Shown: one piece after another, positions 8,198 to 17,966 of the stretch
Layout: each line of letters opens with the position of its first letter
How positions within the stretch are numbered: the first letter of the stretch is position 1
NCBI GenBank assembly: GCA_033791445.1
Contig: JASJGS010000114.1
Coordinates: forward strand, 1 to 64,000
DNA from: JANTGF01 sp033791445
GTDB taxonomy: Bacteria > Bacteroidota > Bacteroidia > Bacteroidales > VadinHA17
Direction: 5' to 3'
Length of the DNA stretch: 64,000 bases
Position numbers and translations under genes: made by a program
Notes under the pieces: model-generated
What the model was told of the DNA's origin: nothing
The model's input: only the letters and a program-made list of their open reading frames with translations
Databases searched by the model: none

Positions 8198-10275
8198 ACC
8201 CTTTTGTAACATACCTTATTCAAACAGTAATAGCTGTTAGTATTTTCTATTTAATATATTGGTTACTTCTGAAGAAGGAGACTTTTTTTAGATTTAATCG
8301 TTACTATTTTTTAGTAACTGCAGTCATCGCATTGATTATTCCAATCCTTGATATTGGTAATATTTCGTTTTTGGCAGAAAGTGAACCTGTAAAAACTATT
8401 TCCACCGGATATGTATCTATGCAAAATTCTGTTCTGCCAGATGCTGTTGTTATTCCAATTGAGACGAATGGGAAGCCAGGATTTTTGGAATTTCTTGGAA
8501 TCGGATATCTCATAGGAGTTGCATACTTGCTTATGCGGTTATTATTTCAATCAATATTACTTTTCTTAAAAATCAGGCAGGACAAAATTATTCGAATGTT
8601 TGGCTCGCAGATAGTCCTGGATAAAAAAGTAAGAAGTGCATTTTCTTTTTTCTCCTGGATATTTTTAAATCCCACGCAAATTGAGGAACCTAATCTTTCA
8701 GATATCATATTGCATGAAAAGGAACACATTAGGCAGAAGCATAGTTATGATTTGTTCTTTATTGAATTGTTGTGTGCTTTTCAATGGATTAATCCATTTG
8801 CCTGGCTTCTGAGGAAATCAATCAAAGAAACCCATGAATACCTTGCCGATAATGCTGTGTTAATTCATGGTACTCCAGTGGATGATTATCAGAAATTATT
8901 ATTGAGTCAGGCTTTGGGCATTGGATATCCGGCACTTATCACTCCATTTAACTATTCCTTAAATAAAAATCGAATGATCATGATGAAAAAATTGAAATCC
9001 CCAGGTACTCGGAAGTGGAGAAGTTTACTTCTTCTTCCTGTAATTTTATTTCTAGGTCTTGCTTTTTCAAATCCTTTTTCAAACAACAGAACTGAATCAT
9101 TGCCGGTTCAAAATGACTCACAGAGCATTCTGGATTCAATTGTAATTGCAGACAACACTCAAAAACCAATCCTATACATTTTAGATGGGAATGAGGTTTC
9201 AATAAATCAGCTAAAAAGTATTAGCCCAGATTTGATATCGTCAGTTGAAGTCTTAAAAGGTGAATCGGCTGTAAAAGTATATGGCGTAAAAGCCAGTAAC
9301 GGGGTAATTGTGATGACCTCAAAGGAGATCTCTAATGATTCTAATTTGCAAAAATATGAGATCACCGGAAAGATACTGGATGCTCCTAATGGGGAGCCAA
9401 TTCCTGCTGCGAATATTGTCATACTAAACGAAAATATTGGAACTACAACTGATGATCAGGGTAATTTTAAATTGGAGTTACCCAATGAAAGTGCACAGAT
9501 AGCTATTTCTATGCTTGGGTTTGAGGAAGTAACACGAGAGGTGAAAAGTGGGGATGACATGGAAATAAGACTTAATAAACTTGCTATTGGGAGTCTTGCT
9601 GTTCCAATAGAGAAATTTACTAGTCCTTATCTTCAAAAGTATGAGGTTACCGGGAAAGTTATACTCGCTGGGTCAGATGAACCCATTCCGGGTGTAAGTA
9701 TTGTTATATCGAATACACCTACAGGTACAGTATCTGATATGCAGGGTAATTTTAAATTGCAATTACCGGAAGAAACAGTCCAGGTAGTTTTCTCCTTTGT
9801 AGGCCTTGGAACGGTAAAGAGAGAGGTGAAAGATGGTGATAAACTAGTGATTAAGCTTAAAAAAGCGGTTGCAACTTTAAATTTGGATTCACCAGAAGTA
9901 ATCCATGTTAAGGAAGTTGAGAAAGAGGAACCTGTGGCTGATGAAAAATCATCAACCGAAATATTTTATGTTGTTGAAGATATGCCCCATTTCCCTGGAG
10001 GTAAGGCGAAGTTGAGTGAATATATTTCTTCTAATATTAAGTATCCAAAAAATGCCAGGAAGAGCAAAATTGAAGGTACGGTTCCGGTAAATTTTACAGT
10101 TGATACAAAAGGTTATATAAAGAATGTATTTGTAGCCAAAGGAAAAGGTATTAATCCCGAACTGGATAAGGAGGCCATTCGGGTTATTTCCACAATGCCT
10201 AAATGGGAACCTGGAGCTCAAAGAGGCAAGAAAGTGCCTGTAGACCTATCCGTGCCGGTAAAATTCAGTCTATAA
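8194..10275 (+). CDS. BlaR1/MecR1-type M56 peptidase fused to plug-like, CarboxypepD_reg-like and TonB C-terminal domains
   Basis: 693 residues. Residues 1-290 are a membrane-embedded M56 metallopeptidase: helices near 7-25, 38-55 and 105-125, zinc motif HEKEH at 174-178, downstream H-E-Y-L-A-D, and a last helix near 270-287. Then come a TonB-plug-like segment (about 325-380, with V-E-V-L-K-G and Y-G), two carboxypeptidase regulatory-like beta-sandwiches that are copies of each other (from about 387 and 481, each starting L-Q-K-Y-E-x-T-G-K), and a TonB C-terminal domain (about 600-693, with Y-P-x-x-A-R and P-x-W-x-P-G). It lacks the penicillin-binding sensor of true BlaR1, so the periplasmic modules are the likely sensor or contact sites. 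It overlaps blaI by 4 bp. Confidence 0.88.
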   Translation: MNPFVTYLIQTVIAVSIFYLIYWLLLKKETFFRFNRYYFLVTAVIALIIPILDIGNISFLAESEPVKTISTGYVSMQNSVLPDAVVIPIETNGKPGFLEFLGIGYLIGVAYLLMRLLFQSILLFLKIRQDKIIRMFGSQIVLDKKVRSAFSFFSWIFLNPTQIEEPNLSDIILHEKEHIRQKHSYDLFFIELLCAFQWINPFAWLLRKSIKETHEYLADNAVLIHGTPVDDYQKLLLSQALGIGYPALITPFNYSLNKNRMIMMKKLKSPGTRKWRSLLLLPVILFLGLAFSNPFSNNRTESLPVQNDSQSILDSIVIADNTQKPILYILDGNEVSINQLKSISPDLISSVEVLKGESAVKVYGVKASNGVIVMTSKEISNDSNLQKYEITGKILDAPNGEPIPAANIVILNENIGTTTDDQGNFKLELPNESAQIAISMLGFEEVTREVKSGDDMEIRLNKLAIGSLAVPIEKFTSPYLQKYEVTGKVILAGSDEPIPGVSIVISNTPTGTVSDMQGNFKLQLPEETVQVVFSFVGLGTVKREVKDGDKLVIKLKKAVATLNLDSPEVIHVKEVEKEEPVADEKSSTEIFYVVEDMPHFPGGKAKLSEYISSNIKYPKNARKSKIEGTVPVNFTVDTKGYIKNVFVAKGKGINPELDKEAIRVISTMPKWEPGAQRGKKVPVDLSVPVKFSL

Positions 10276-10316
10276 TTAACAAATGAAGTATTGTTTCAAT
10301 GCAATTCATAATAAAT

Positions 10317-10345
10317 AAAAAAAGGGTTTCTAGAATCCCTTTCTC
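10317..10345 (-). terminator. terminator of the aminotransferase gene
   Basis: AAAGGG (10321-10326) and CCCTTT (10337-10342) frame a 10-nt loop. Read on the minus strand the stem is followed by seven T's, which suits the aminotransferase gene. It may also serve the convergent M56 operon, whose side has a poorer T tract. Confidence 0.75.
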
Positions 10346-10361
10346 ATCGTTATTGTTGGCT

Positions 10362-11561
10362 TTAAAAGATTCTGCCTGGATATTTTTCAAGTGCCACCTC
10401 CAAACATTTCATAGCCTCCTTCAGGTCTTCAATTTTAAGAACATATGCAATACGGACCTCTTGCTTCCCTAAGCCCGTGGTTTCATAAAACCCGGATGCT
10501 GGTGCTAGCATTACTGTAGCCTTATTGTATTCAAAATCACTTAGAATCCATTGTGAGAATTTATCTGCATCATCTACTGGAAGACTGGCAATGGTATAAA
10601 AGGCACCTCCTGGAGTCGGGCATTTTACACCAGGCATCTTGTTTAGTGCCTCTACCATGTAGTTTCTTCTCTCTATGTATTCATCGTAGACCTCAATAAA
10701 ATACTCAGGTGGAGTATCCAGCGAAGCTTCTCCTGCGATCTGACCCAGGCCGGGAGGACTAAGACGTGCCTGGGCAAACTTAAGTGCTGTACTTATAACT
10801 TCCTTATTCCTGGTTACCAGTGCTCCTATCCTTGTTCCACATGAGCTATATCGTTTTGATACAGAATCCATCATGACTACATTCTGCTCAATTCCTTTTA
10901 GGTTCAGGCAAGAAAAGTGCGTTTTCCCATCGTAGCAAAACTCCCTATACACTTCGTCGGAGAATAAATATAAGTCATGTTTTTTTACAATCTCTTTAAG
11001 CTTCTCCAACTCTTCTTTCGAATATAAATATCCTGTTGGGTTGTTTGGATTACAGATAAGAATTCCCTTTGTTTTTGCGCTTATTTTCTTTTCAAACTCT
11101 TCGATTGGGGGGAGTGCAAATCCATCGTCGATATAAGAAGTAATGGGTATTATTTGTATGCCGGCAGCAATGGCAAAACCAAGGTAGTTTGCATAGAATG
11201 GTTCAGGAACTATAATTTCATCACCAGGGTTAAAGCATGACATCATACTGAAAAGAATTGCTTCTGAACCACCTGTAGTAATTAGCAATTGAGTATAGTC
11301 TATATCAATTCCAATACCCTTATAATATTCTGCCAACTTACGCCTATACGATTCATATCCAGCCGAATGGCTGTATTCCAGTACATTTTTATCTAAATTC
11401 CGGATGGCCACTAGAGCTACTTCTGGAGTGGAAATATCAGGTTGTCCAATATTAAGGTGATACACTTTAATGCCTTTGCTTTTGGCAACTTCTGCATAAG
11501 GAACGAGTTTGCGAATGGGTGATTCGGGCATCAGATTGCCCTTCTTTGAAATGGCTGGCAT
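10362..11561 (-). CDS. pyridoxal-phosphate-dependent aminotransferase, aspartate aminotransferase-like
   Basis: 399 residues, a fold-type I class I/II aminotransferase. The cofactor lysine is Lys236 in SVSKRYSSCGTRIG. Other landmarks are N-I-G-Q-P-D near residue 37, C-N-P-N-N-P-T-G (substrate/cofactor Asn) and S-D-E-V-Y-R-E (cofactor Asp). It transfers an amino group between an amino acid and 2-oxoglutarate or another keto acid; aspartate as substrate is a family guess only. A minus-strand TAGATTTG at 11601-11608 is a possible -7 element 40 bp before the ATG. Confidence 0.86.
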   Translation of the reverse strand: MPAISKKGNLMPESPIRKLVPYAEVAKSKGIKVYHLNIGQPDISTPEVALVAIRNLDKNVLEYSHSAGYESYRRKLAEYYKGIGIDIDYTQLLITTGGSEAILFSMMSCFNPGDEIIVPEPFYANYLGFAIAAGIQIIPITSYIDDGFALPPIEEFEKKISAKTKGILICNPNNPTGYLYSKEELEKLKEIVKKHDLYLFSDEVYREFCYDGKTHFSCLNLKGIEQNVVMMDSVSKRYSSCGTRIGALVTRNKEVISTALKFAQARLSPPGLGQIAGEASLDTPPEYFIEVYDEYIERRNYMVEALNKMPGVKCPTPGGAFYTIASLPVDDADKFSQWILSDFEYNKATVMLAPASGFYETTGLGKQEVRIAYVLKIEDLKEAMKCLEVALEKYPGRIF

Positions 11562-11600
11562 AAGATTTGGTTTTAAAGAATTCTTACTGTCAATTATTTA

Positions 11601-11608
11601 CAAATCTA
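11601..11608 (-). promoter_or_regulatory. -7 element for the aminotransferase gene
   Basis: Reads TAGATTTG on the minus strand, matching TAnnTTTG, 40 bp before the start codon at 11561. A matching -33 TTTG is not evident. Confidence 0.4.
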
Positions 11609-11738
11609 ATGAAGAATTGTGATATTAAATATGTTTAAGATCATAATAAACTTTTCAGATTTTAAAGGAATAGTTGGTCCAGAATGATCTTTGCTGTAAT
11701 TGTCTGGTTTATAATGTGCACCTGACGTATAATTTTTA

Positions 11739-11746
11739 TATTTTTG
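11739..11746 (+). promoter_or_regulatory. -7 element for valS
   Basis: TATTTTTG matches TAnnTTTG and is followed by GCAC; it lies 37 bp before the valS ATG. The -33 region is weak. No T-box or other leader structure is apparent in the 221-bp gap. Confidence 0.4.
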
Positions 11747-11782
11747 CACGATTAATTTTTTTTTAGAAAATAGCACTTAAAT

Positions 11783-14419
11783 ATGGATATTAGCTCAAAA
11801 TATGATCCTTCGAAAACTGAAGATTTTTGGTACTCATACTGGATGGACAAAGGCTTTTTTAAATCCCAGCCTGATGACAGGGAACCCTATACAATTGTGA
11901 GTCCACCTCCCAATGTTACTGGTGTTCTACATATGGGACACATGCTTAACAATACCATTCAGGATATTTTAATTCGACGCGCTCGTATGATGGGAAAAAA
12001 TGCCTTATGGGTGCCGGGTACAGATCATGCTTCTATAGCCACTGAGGCCAGGGTTGTTGCAAAATTAAAAGATGAAGGAATAAACAAAACTGATCTTAGT
12101 CGCAAAAAATTCCTGGAGTATACCTGGGAATGGAGAGAAAAGCATGGTGGTATAATTCTTGAACAACTTAAAAAGCTTGGAGCTTCATGTGACTGGGATC
12201 GCACAAAATTCACCATGGACGATGATATGTCTGAAAGTGTGATAAATGTTTTTGTTGATCTTTATAATAAAGGACGTATCTATCGGGGAGTACGAATGGT
12301 AAATTGGGATCCGGCTGCTAAAACAGCGGTTTCCGATGAGGAAGTAGTGCATAAGGAAGTGCAATCAAAACTTTATTATGTTCGGTATCAAATTGATGGT
12401 GAGGATGATTACGTTACGATTGCCACAACACGGCCTGAAACAATTTTAGGGGATACAGCTGTTTGTGTACACCCAGAAGACGATCGTTTTAAGTATTTGC
12501 ATGGGAAAAAAGTAGTCATCCCAATGGTAAACAGGCCGGTTCCTTTAATCACAGATGAGTATGTGGATAGGGAATTTGGAACAGGAGCATTAAAGATTAC
12601 ACCTGCCCACGATGAAAACGATTACGAGATTGGTATACGTCACCAATTGAATTCTATAAATATATTTAATGATGATGGCACTTTAAGTGAAAATGCAGAG
12701 GTCTTTATCGGTACAGATCGGTTTGAGGCGAGAGAATTGGTAGTTGAAGAATTGGAAAAAAATGGTTTATTAGTCAAAATTGAAGATTATGCTAATAAAG
12801 TAGGATATTCAGAACGCACAAATGCCGTGATTGAACCGAAGCTTTCTATGCAATGGTTCTTGAAAATGAAGGATTTATCTGACCCTGCCCTGAAAAGTGT
12901 AATGAATGATTCTGTTAAGCTGGTTCCTGCAAAGTTCAAAAATACTTACAGGCACTGGATGGAAAATGTTCATGATTGGTGTATTTCGCGTCAATTGTGG
13001 TGGGGACAGCGTATTCCAGCCTGGTACTTGCCTGGTTCATCTGAATTTGTAATAGCCAATAATGAGACTGAAGCATTGGAACTTGCAAAAGAAAAAACCG
13101 GTAACCAAAATCTTAAAAGTGAGGATTTGGAACAGGATGAGGATGTTCTGGATACCTGGTTTTCTTCCTGGTTATGGCCTATATCCGTTTTTGATGGTAT
13201 TAGAAATCCTGATAATTCTGATTTTAAATATTACTACCCTACCAATGATTTGGTAACAGCCCCTGAAATATTGTTTTTCTGGGTGGCCAGGATGATTATT
13301 GCTGGTTATGAATATGTTGACAAAAAACCTTTCAATAATGTTTATTTGACAGGTATAGTTCGTGATAAATTAGGAAGGAAAATGTCTAAGTCATTGGGCA
13401 ATTCACCGGATCCGATTCATCTCATGGAGAAATATGGGGCCGATGGTGTTCGGGTAGGAATGCTTCTTTGTTCTCCTGCGGGAGGAGACTTATTATTCGA
13501 TGAAAGCCTTACTGAACAGGGTCGTAATTTTGGAAATAAAATCTGGAATGCCTTCCGTTTAGTAAATAGCTTGGAGGTTGACAGCAATTTGATTCAACCG
13601 GAGGAGGCAAAAATTGCCAACAAATGGTTTAATGAGAAATTTAATGAATCATTGACCTTACTGGAAGATCAATTCAGTAAATATAGACTTTCAGAAGCAT
13701 TGATGAATGTTTATAAGCTCTTCTGGGATGAGTTTTCAGGATGGTACCTGGAAATGGTAAAACCAGCATATCAGCAACCGATTGATGAAAAATCGAAAAA
13801 GGAAGCTTTAAACTTTTTGGAGAAACTTATGAAGTTGCTCCATCCCTTTGTGCCATTCATTACCGAGGAGATTTGGCAAAAGATGGAAAAAAGGCAAGAT
13901 GGTGAAAGTATTATGATAACGATGGCTCCAATATCAGAGCCTTTTGAGAAAGCATGTGTAGAAAGATTTGAGAAAGCCAAGGAAACCATTAGTTCCATTC
14001 GGACAATTAGAAAAGAAAAGAATATTCCAAATAAGGAAGAACTAAGTCTTCTGGTTCTCGAAGATGAGCAGGTATTTGATAATCGGTTTGGTGAAGTGGT
14101 AAAAAAGCTTTGCTATTTATCAGATATTCAATTTGTTGAATATAAGCCGGAAAATGCAGTTTCTTTCATGGTTAAAACTACCCAGTTTTATATTCCCCTG
14201 GGTGATAAAGTAGATGTAAAATCAGAATTGGAAAAACTCAATAAGGAATTGCAATACAATAGAGGATTTCTTAGCAGTGTTATGAAGAAGCTGAGCAATG
14301 AAAGATTTGTTCAGAATGCCCCGGAAAATGTCATAAACAAAGAAAATGAAAAGAAAGCAGATGCTGAGGCCCGGATTCAAACACTGGAGGATAGAATCCA
14401 GGAACTAACAGGTGCATAA
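11783..14419 (+). CDS. valS: valine--tRNA ligase
   Basis: 878 residues, the normal length. The class I signature HIGH appears as HMGH at residues 50-53 (P-N-V-T-G-V-L-H-M-G-H), and KMSKS is at 533-537. The editing (CP1) domain lies between them, with T-T-R-P-E-T-I-L-G-D-T-A-V near residue 214. The anticodon-binding domain follows, and the C-terminal 65 residues are the ValRS coiled-coil arm. It charges tRNA-Val in the cytoplasm. Expressed alone, it ends before a strong bidirectional terminator. Confidence 0.97.
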   Translation: MDISSKYDPSKTEDFWYSYWMDKGFFKSQPDDREPYTIVSPPPNVTGVLHMGHMLNNTIQDILIRRARMMGKNALWVPGTDHASIATEARVVAKLKDEGINKTDLSRKKFLEYTWEWREKHGGIILEQLKKLGASCDWDRTKFTMDDDMSESVINVFVDLYNKGRIYRGVRMVNWDPAAKTAVSDEEVVHKEVQSKLYYVRYQIDGEDDYVTIATTRPETILGDTAVCVHPEDDRFKYLHGKKVVIPMVNRPVPLITDEYVDREFGTGALKITPAHDENDYEIGIRHQLNSINIFNDDGTLSENAEVFIGTDRFEARELVVEELEKNGLLVKIEDYANKVGYSERTNAVIEPKLSMQWFLKMKDLSDPALKSVMNDSVKLVPAKFKNTYRHWMENVHDWCISRQLWWGQRIPAWYLPGSSEFVIANNETEALELAKEKTGNQNLKSEDLEQDEDVLDTWFSSWLWPISVFDGIRNPDNSDFKYYYPTNDLVTAPEILFFWVARMIIAGYEYVDKKPFNNVYLTGIVRDKLGRKMSKSLGNSPDPIHLMEKYGADGVRVGMLLCSPAGGDLLFDESLTEQGRNFGNKIWNAFRLVNSLEVDSNLIQPEEAKIANKWFNEKFNESLTLLEDQFSKYRLSEALMNVYKLFWDEFSGWYLEMVKPAYQQPIDEKSKKEALNFLEKLMKLLHPFVPFITEEIWQKMEKRQDGESIMITMAPISEPFEKACVERFEKAKETISSIRTIRKEKNIPNKEELSLLVLEDEQVFDNRFGEVVKKLCYLSDIQFVEYKPENAVSFMVKTTQFYIPLGDKVDVKSELEKLNKELQYNRGFLSSVMKKLSNERFVQNAPENVINKENEKKADAEARIQTLEDRIQELTGA

Positions 14420-14477
14420 AGGAGATTTCTCGTTTCGTAAGAAATCAAATCAAAAAGAAATTTATAGAGAAATTAGA

Positions 14478-14530
14478 AAATGACCACTAAACGGTTTTTA
14501 ATATTTAACCGTTTAGTGGTCATTTAATTT
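14478..14530. terminator. bidirectional terminator between valS and the tricorn-like gene
   Basis: A perfect 19-bp stem (14478-14496 with 14507-14525) with a 10-nt A/T loop sits between two convergent genes. Its outer bases are AAA/TTT on both sides, giving a T-rich tail in either direction. The minus-strand gene stops at 14531, a few bases away. Confidence 0.88.
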
Positions 14531-17500
14531 TTACCTTTTTTCAAAGGGCTCGTGTTTAGGTTTTACGTAAGGATTTTCCTTCAATTGCTTATTGATCCAT
14601 TCAATAGCTTTTTCAAGTTGAGGATCTTTCCCTTTTGCTAATTCAGTGTGGTTCTCCTCCACCTTAATATCCGGATCAACTCCATGTCCTTCTTTGAACC
14701 ATTTCCCATCGGGATCATAGAATCGGAAGGAAGGCACGGTAACAAAACCGCCATCAATTAAAGGAGGTACTCCGGAATAGCCAATCAGCCCACCCCAGGT
14801 TCTGGATCCAATTAGTGGACCTAATCCTTTCTTCCTGAAGAAATCCGGGAAGGCATCTCCACCTGAACCACTCCATCCATTGATAAGCATAGCTTTTGGA
14901 CCGTAATTTCCTACATATGGAATCCGCATATCTTCAATTCCGCGAACTGCACCATAAGCTAAAGGAGTTCTGTTTAACATTTCAATGAACCTGTCTGGAA
15001 TCTGCCCACCACTGTTAAATCTTTCATCAATGATCAAACCATCTTTATGCCACTGCCCTGCAAACTGTCGCATCAATTCATTTTGACCATCAACACCAGT
15101 GCTACGAACATAAATATATCCAATTTTACCGTCTGTGGCTTCCGCAACCTTTTTACGATTATTTTCTACCCATTCAAGATGGCGTAACCTGGACTCATCG
15201 CCCAAGGTTTTTACAATCACCTCACGAGCATTCTCCAGGCTAGCTTCCTTATTTATTTTTAACACGACTGTCTTGTCCGCAAGTCCTTGAAAAGCAGCAT
15301 AAGGTTCAGTCTTCGTGGTAATAGGAATCCCATTAACGGATAAAATATATTCACATTCTTTTACATCCACACCTGGTTGGGCTAGTGGTGATTTTACTTC
15401 AGCATCCCAGGGAGCTCCTTTGATAATTTTCTTTATTTTGTAGAAACCATTGTCTGCCATGAAATCAACTCCCAGGTAGCCAGTATTAGTTCTTAATGAC
15501 TTTTCAGCATCACCACCACCCTTATAGGTATGGGATGCATTCATTTCTCCAATTAATTCACCAAGTACATAGTTTACATCCCAGCGAGTTACAGCATCAT
15601 CCAATAACTTTTCATATTGTTTTCTCATACCCAGCCAATCAACACCATGCATATTTTCATCATAAAAATAATCTCTTTCCAGTCTCCATGCATCCACAAA
15701 AACCTGCTGCCATTCAGCTTTTGGATCAATAAATGCTTCCATCTCATTTAACCTGAGAGGCTTTTCCATCTTCTGTTCCGGCTTTACATCTATTATGGCT
15801 GCATTTCCATTGTTTGCCACGAGTAGTTTTTTGCCATCTGCAGATAAGTTATAAAAGTTAGCATTCTTAAAAATGGTTTTTTCTTCTCTTTCTTTGAGAT
15901 CATAATATTTTATTGGAGTACTGGGCCTTGGGCTACCTTCTACAACAGTCTGGAATAGAAGTTTTCCAGAAACGGCCTGGAGGCCAAAGTAATCACCTGC
16001 TTTCGGTGGCAGAATAACAGATCTTTCTTCCATTCCATCCAGATCAATTTCTACACTTTTTTCCTTTTTATCATCTCCATCATCCTCTTTATCATCTTTT
16101 TTATTTTTCTTTTTCTTGTCTTTTTCTGATTCTTTCTCTTCCGCTTTTTCATCTTCTTTTATTTCCACCTTATCATTCCGTGCTTCTAAGGGAGAAGGAA
16201 CATCTTTTCGAAGTGTCATTGCAGCGATAACGGTCGATTTAGGATAAATAAATGCCCAGTCCATGTCACTGTAAACAGGTTGCATGTGGCGGTTGGTTAG
16301 AAAGTACAAATATTTACCATCCGGATCAAAGGTGGGATTAGCATCACTATAAAAACCACTGGTAACCTGGTGTGAGGTATTGTCTTTTGTGTCAAACAAG
16401 AAAATTACAGCAGTATTATTAGTTTGAGATTTTGTATAGGCCATCCACCGGCTATCAGATGACCAACTAACAGAAAAGTTCATTAATCCTCCCTGGCCCA
16501 TCCATTGTTCTCTACCCACATCGATGGAAGTATTTTTTTCAATATCAAATATTTTTATTTGACTTAACTGGTCAATAAAAGCAAGTTTTTTGCTATCAGG
16601 AGACCAGTAGAGATTATAACGAAAACCTGCACCATATGATGAAAGTTTCTTTTCCTGGTTATTTTCCAGGTTTAATAGAGTCAATTCATATTCACCAGAT
16701 TGATCACTCCAAAAAGCGATGTATTTTCCATCTGGTGACCAGGCAGGGAAACGTTCAGCAACACCGCTGGTTTTAGTCAGATTTGTAACATATCCATGTT
16801 CTGCAGGAACTGAGAAAATATCACCCCGAGCTTCAATGATGGCTCTTTTCCCATCAGGGGATATACCACCACCCTGCATATAATCTTTAACTTTCTTAAC
16901 ACTAGGGATAAGAGCTAATTGATCTGTTACAACTTTAATACTTACTTTTTTCTGTTCAAATGTTGAAAGGTTTAGTAAGTAAAGGTCTCCACCAGCTTCA
17001 AAGACGATATTCTCTGGGCCTATTGAAGGGAAATGGATATCAAAGTCCTTGAATTGAGTCAATTGTTTGTTTTGTTTGGTCTGCAGATCATAAACCCAGA
17101 TATTGTTTCTTTCGTTGGGGCCGAGATCCGACAGAAAGAAAATTTTGTTGCCATGCCACATGGGTATTTCATCATTGGCAATATTATCAGTAATGTTGGT
17201 GGAAGAAAAATCTTCGAGGTTTAAGGTGAAAATATCTGGTGCCATTCCTCCGCGGTATCTTTTCCATGTTCTCGACACCCTTGACTTATCAGTAAATGCA
17301 ATACTTTTTCCGTCAGGTGAAAAGGAACCAAATTCAGCGAAAGCCATAGGTAGTTTTTCAGTTGGCCCTCCATATTGTGAGATCAGAAAAAGTTGCCTGA
17401 ATCTTTGCCTTCCACTTTCTCTTGAAGAGGCAAACAGTAGTCTTTTTCCATCAGGATGCCATTCAATCATGCTATCTGGTCCACCATGGTATGTGATTCT

Positions 17501-17803
17501 TTCGGGGACCCCACCCGTTGTGGGCATAATATATATATCAGGGTTTCCATTGTAATTTCCGTTAAAGGCAATTTTTGATCCATCAGGTGAAAATTTAGGG
17601 TAAGATTCTTCTCCATTTGGTGAACTTAGCTTAAAAGCGGTTCCTCCTTCAATGGGTACAATCCATATATCCCCGGCATAAGAAAATGTAATCTGAGTCT
17701 CTGAAACATCAGGATAGCGAAACATTCGGGCATCGATTTGTGCCAGAAGGCTTAAAGTACTAAGGCCTGTGATTAAGGAAAAAAGAAAAAGTTTTAACTT
17801 CAT
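14531..17803 (-). CDS. tricorn-like S41 protease, secreted
   Basis: 1090 residues with a signal peptide (about 1-21). Residues 25-530 hold many PD40/WD40-like blades (repeated S-P-D-G-K), forming the two propellers that gate substrate entry. A Lys/Glu/Asp-rich stretch at about 545-590 is low complexity. The protease core follows: Ser757-His758 in N-A-S-H-T-Y, a PDZ-like domain, and the nucleophile region WSGSGGDAF with Ser980 the probable active serine. The C terminus has G-H-G-V-D-P-D-I. Tricorn proteases degrade oligopeptides; the signal peptide puts this one in the periplasm or outside, as usual for bacterial homologues. Expressed alone. Confidence 0.9.
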   Translation of the reverse strand: MKLKLFLFSLITGLSTLSLLAQIDARMFRYPDVSETQITFSYAGDIWIVPIEGGTAFKLSSPNGEESYPKFSPDGSKIAFNGNYNGNPDIYIMPTTGGVPERITYHGGPDSMIEWHPDGKRLLFASSRESGRQRFRQLFLISQYGGPTEKLPMAFAEFGSFSPDGKSIAFTDKSRVSRTWKRYRGGMAPDIFTLNLEDFSSTNITDNIANDEIPMWHGNKIFFLSDLGPNERNNIWVYDLQTKQNKQLTQFKDFDIHFPSIGPENIVFEAGGDLYLLNLSTFEQKKVSIKVVTDQLALIPSVKKVKDYMQGGGISPDGKRAIIEARGDIFSVPAEHGYVTNLTKTSGVAERFPAWSPDGKYIAFWSDQSGEYELTLLNLENNQEKKLSSYGAGFRYNLYWSPDSKKLAFIDQLSQIKIFDIEKNTSIDVGREQWMGQGGLMNFSVSWSSDSRWMAYTKSQTNNTAVIFLFDTKDNTSHQVTSGFYSDANPTFDPDGKYLYFLTNRHMQPVYSDMDWAFIYPKSTVIAAMTLRKDVPSPLEARNDKVEIKEDEKAEEKESEKDKKKKNKKDDKEDDGDDKKEKSVEIDLDGMEERSVILPPKAGDYFGLQAVSGKLLFQTVVEGSPRPSTPIKYYDLKEREEKTIFKNANFYNLSADGKKLLVANNGNAAIIDVKPEQKMEKPLRLNEMEAFIDPKAEWQQVFVDAWRLERDYFYDENMHGVDWLGMRKQYEKLLDDAVTRWDVNYVLGELIGEMNASHTYKGGGDAEKSLRTNTGYLGVDFMADNGFYKIKKIIKGAPWDAEVKSPLAQPGVDVKECEYILSVNGIPITTKTEPYAAFQGLADKTVVLKINKEASLENAREVIVKTLGDESRLRHLEWVENNRKKVAEATDGKIGYIYVRSTGVDGQNELMRQFAGQWHKDGLIIDERFNSGGQIPDRFIEMLNRTPLAYGAVRGIEDMRIPYVGNYGPKAMLINGWSGSGGDAFPDFFRKKGLGPLIGSRTWGGLIGYSGVPPLIDGGFVTVPSFRFYDPDGKWFKEGHGVDPDIKVEENHTELAKGKDPQLEKAIEWINKQLKENPYVKPKHEPFEKR

Positions 17804-17966
17804 GTTATTTATTTTTATGAAAAAAGCATTAATTATTTTGGGAGTTCAATATATAAAAAATCTTTAACCCAATAATTCTAAATAATTTGTACTGAGATTT
17901 GACTAGGAATTCTTGTATTATAAGTATTTTCAAAAAATTATTGCCAATTCATTAAAAACAATTACA

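Noticed and set aside
8194..10275. Calling the M56 protein a beta-lactam sensor (BlaR1/MecR1)
   Set aside because: The penicillin-binding sensor domain is absent and no beta-lactamase or PBP2a gene is nearby; only the peptidase part and the repressor pairing are shared.
17103..17555. Plus-strand frame of 150 codons inside the tricorn-like gene
   Set aside because: The minus-strand frame is a clear secreted protease with repeated PD40 motifs; the antisense frame has no recognisable features.
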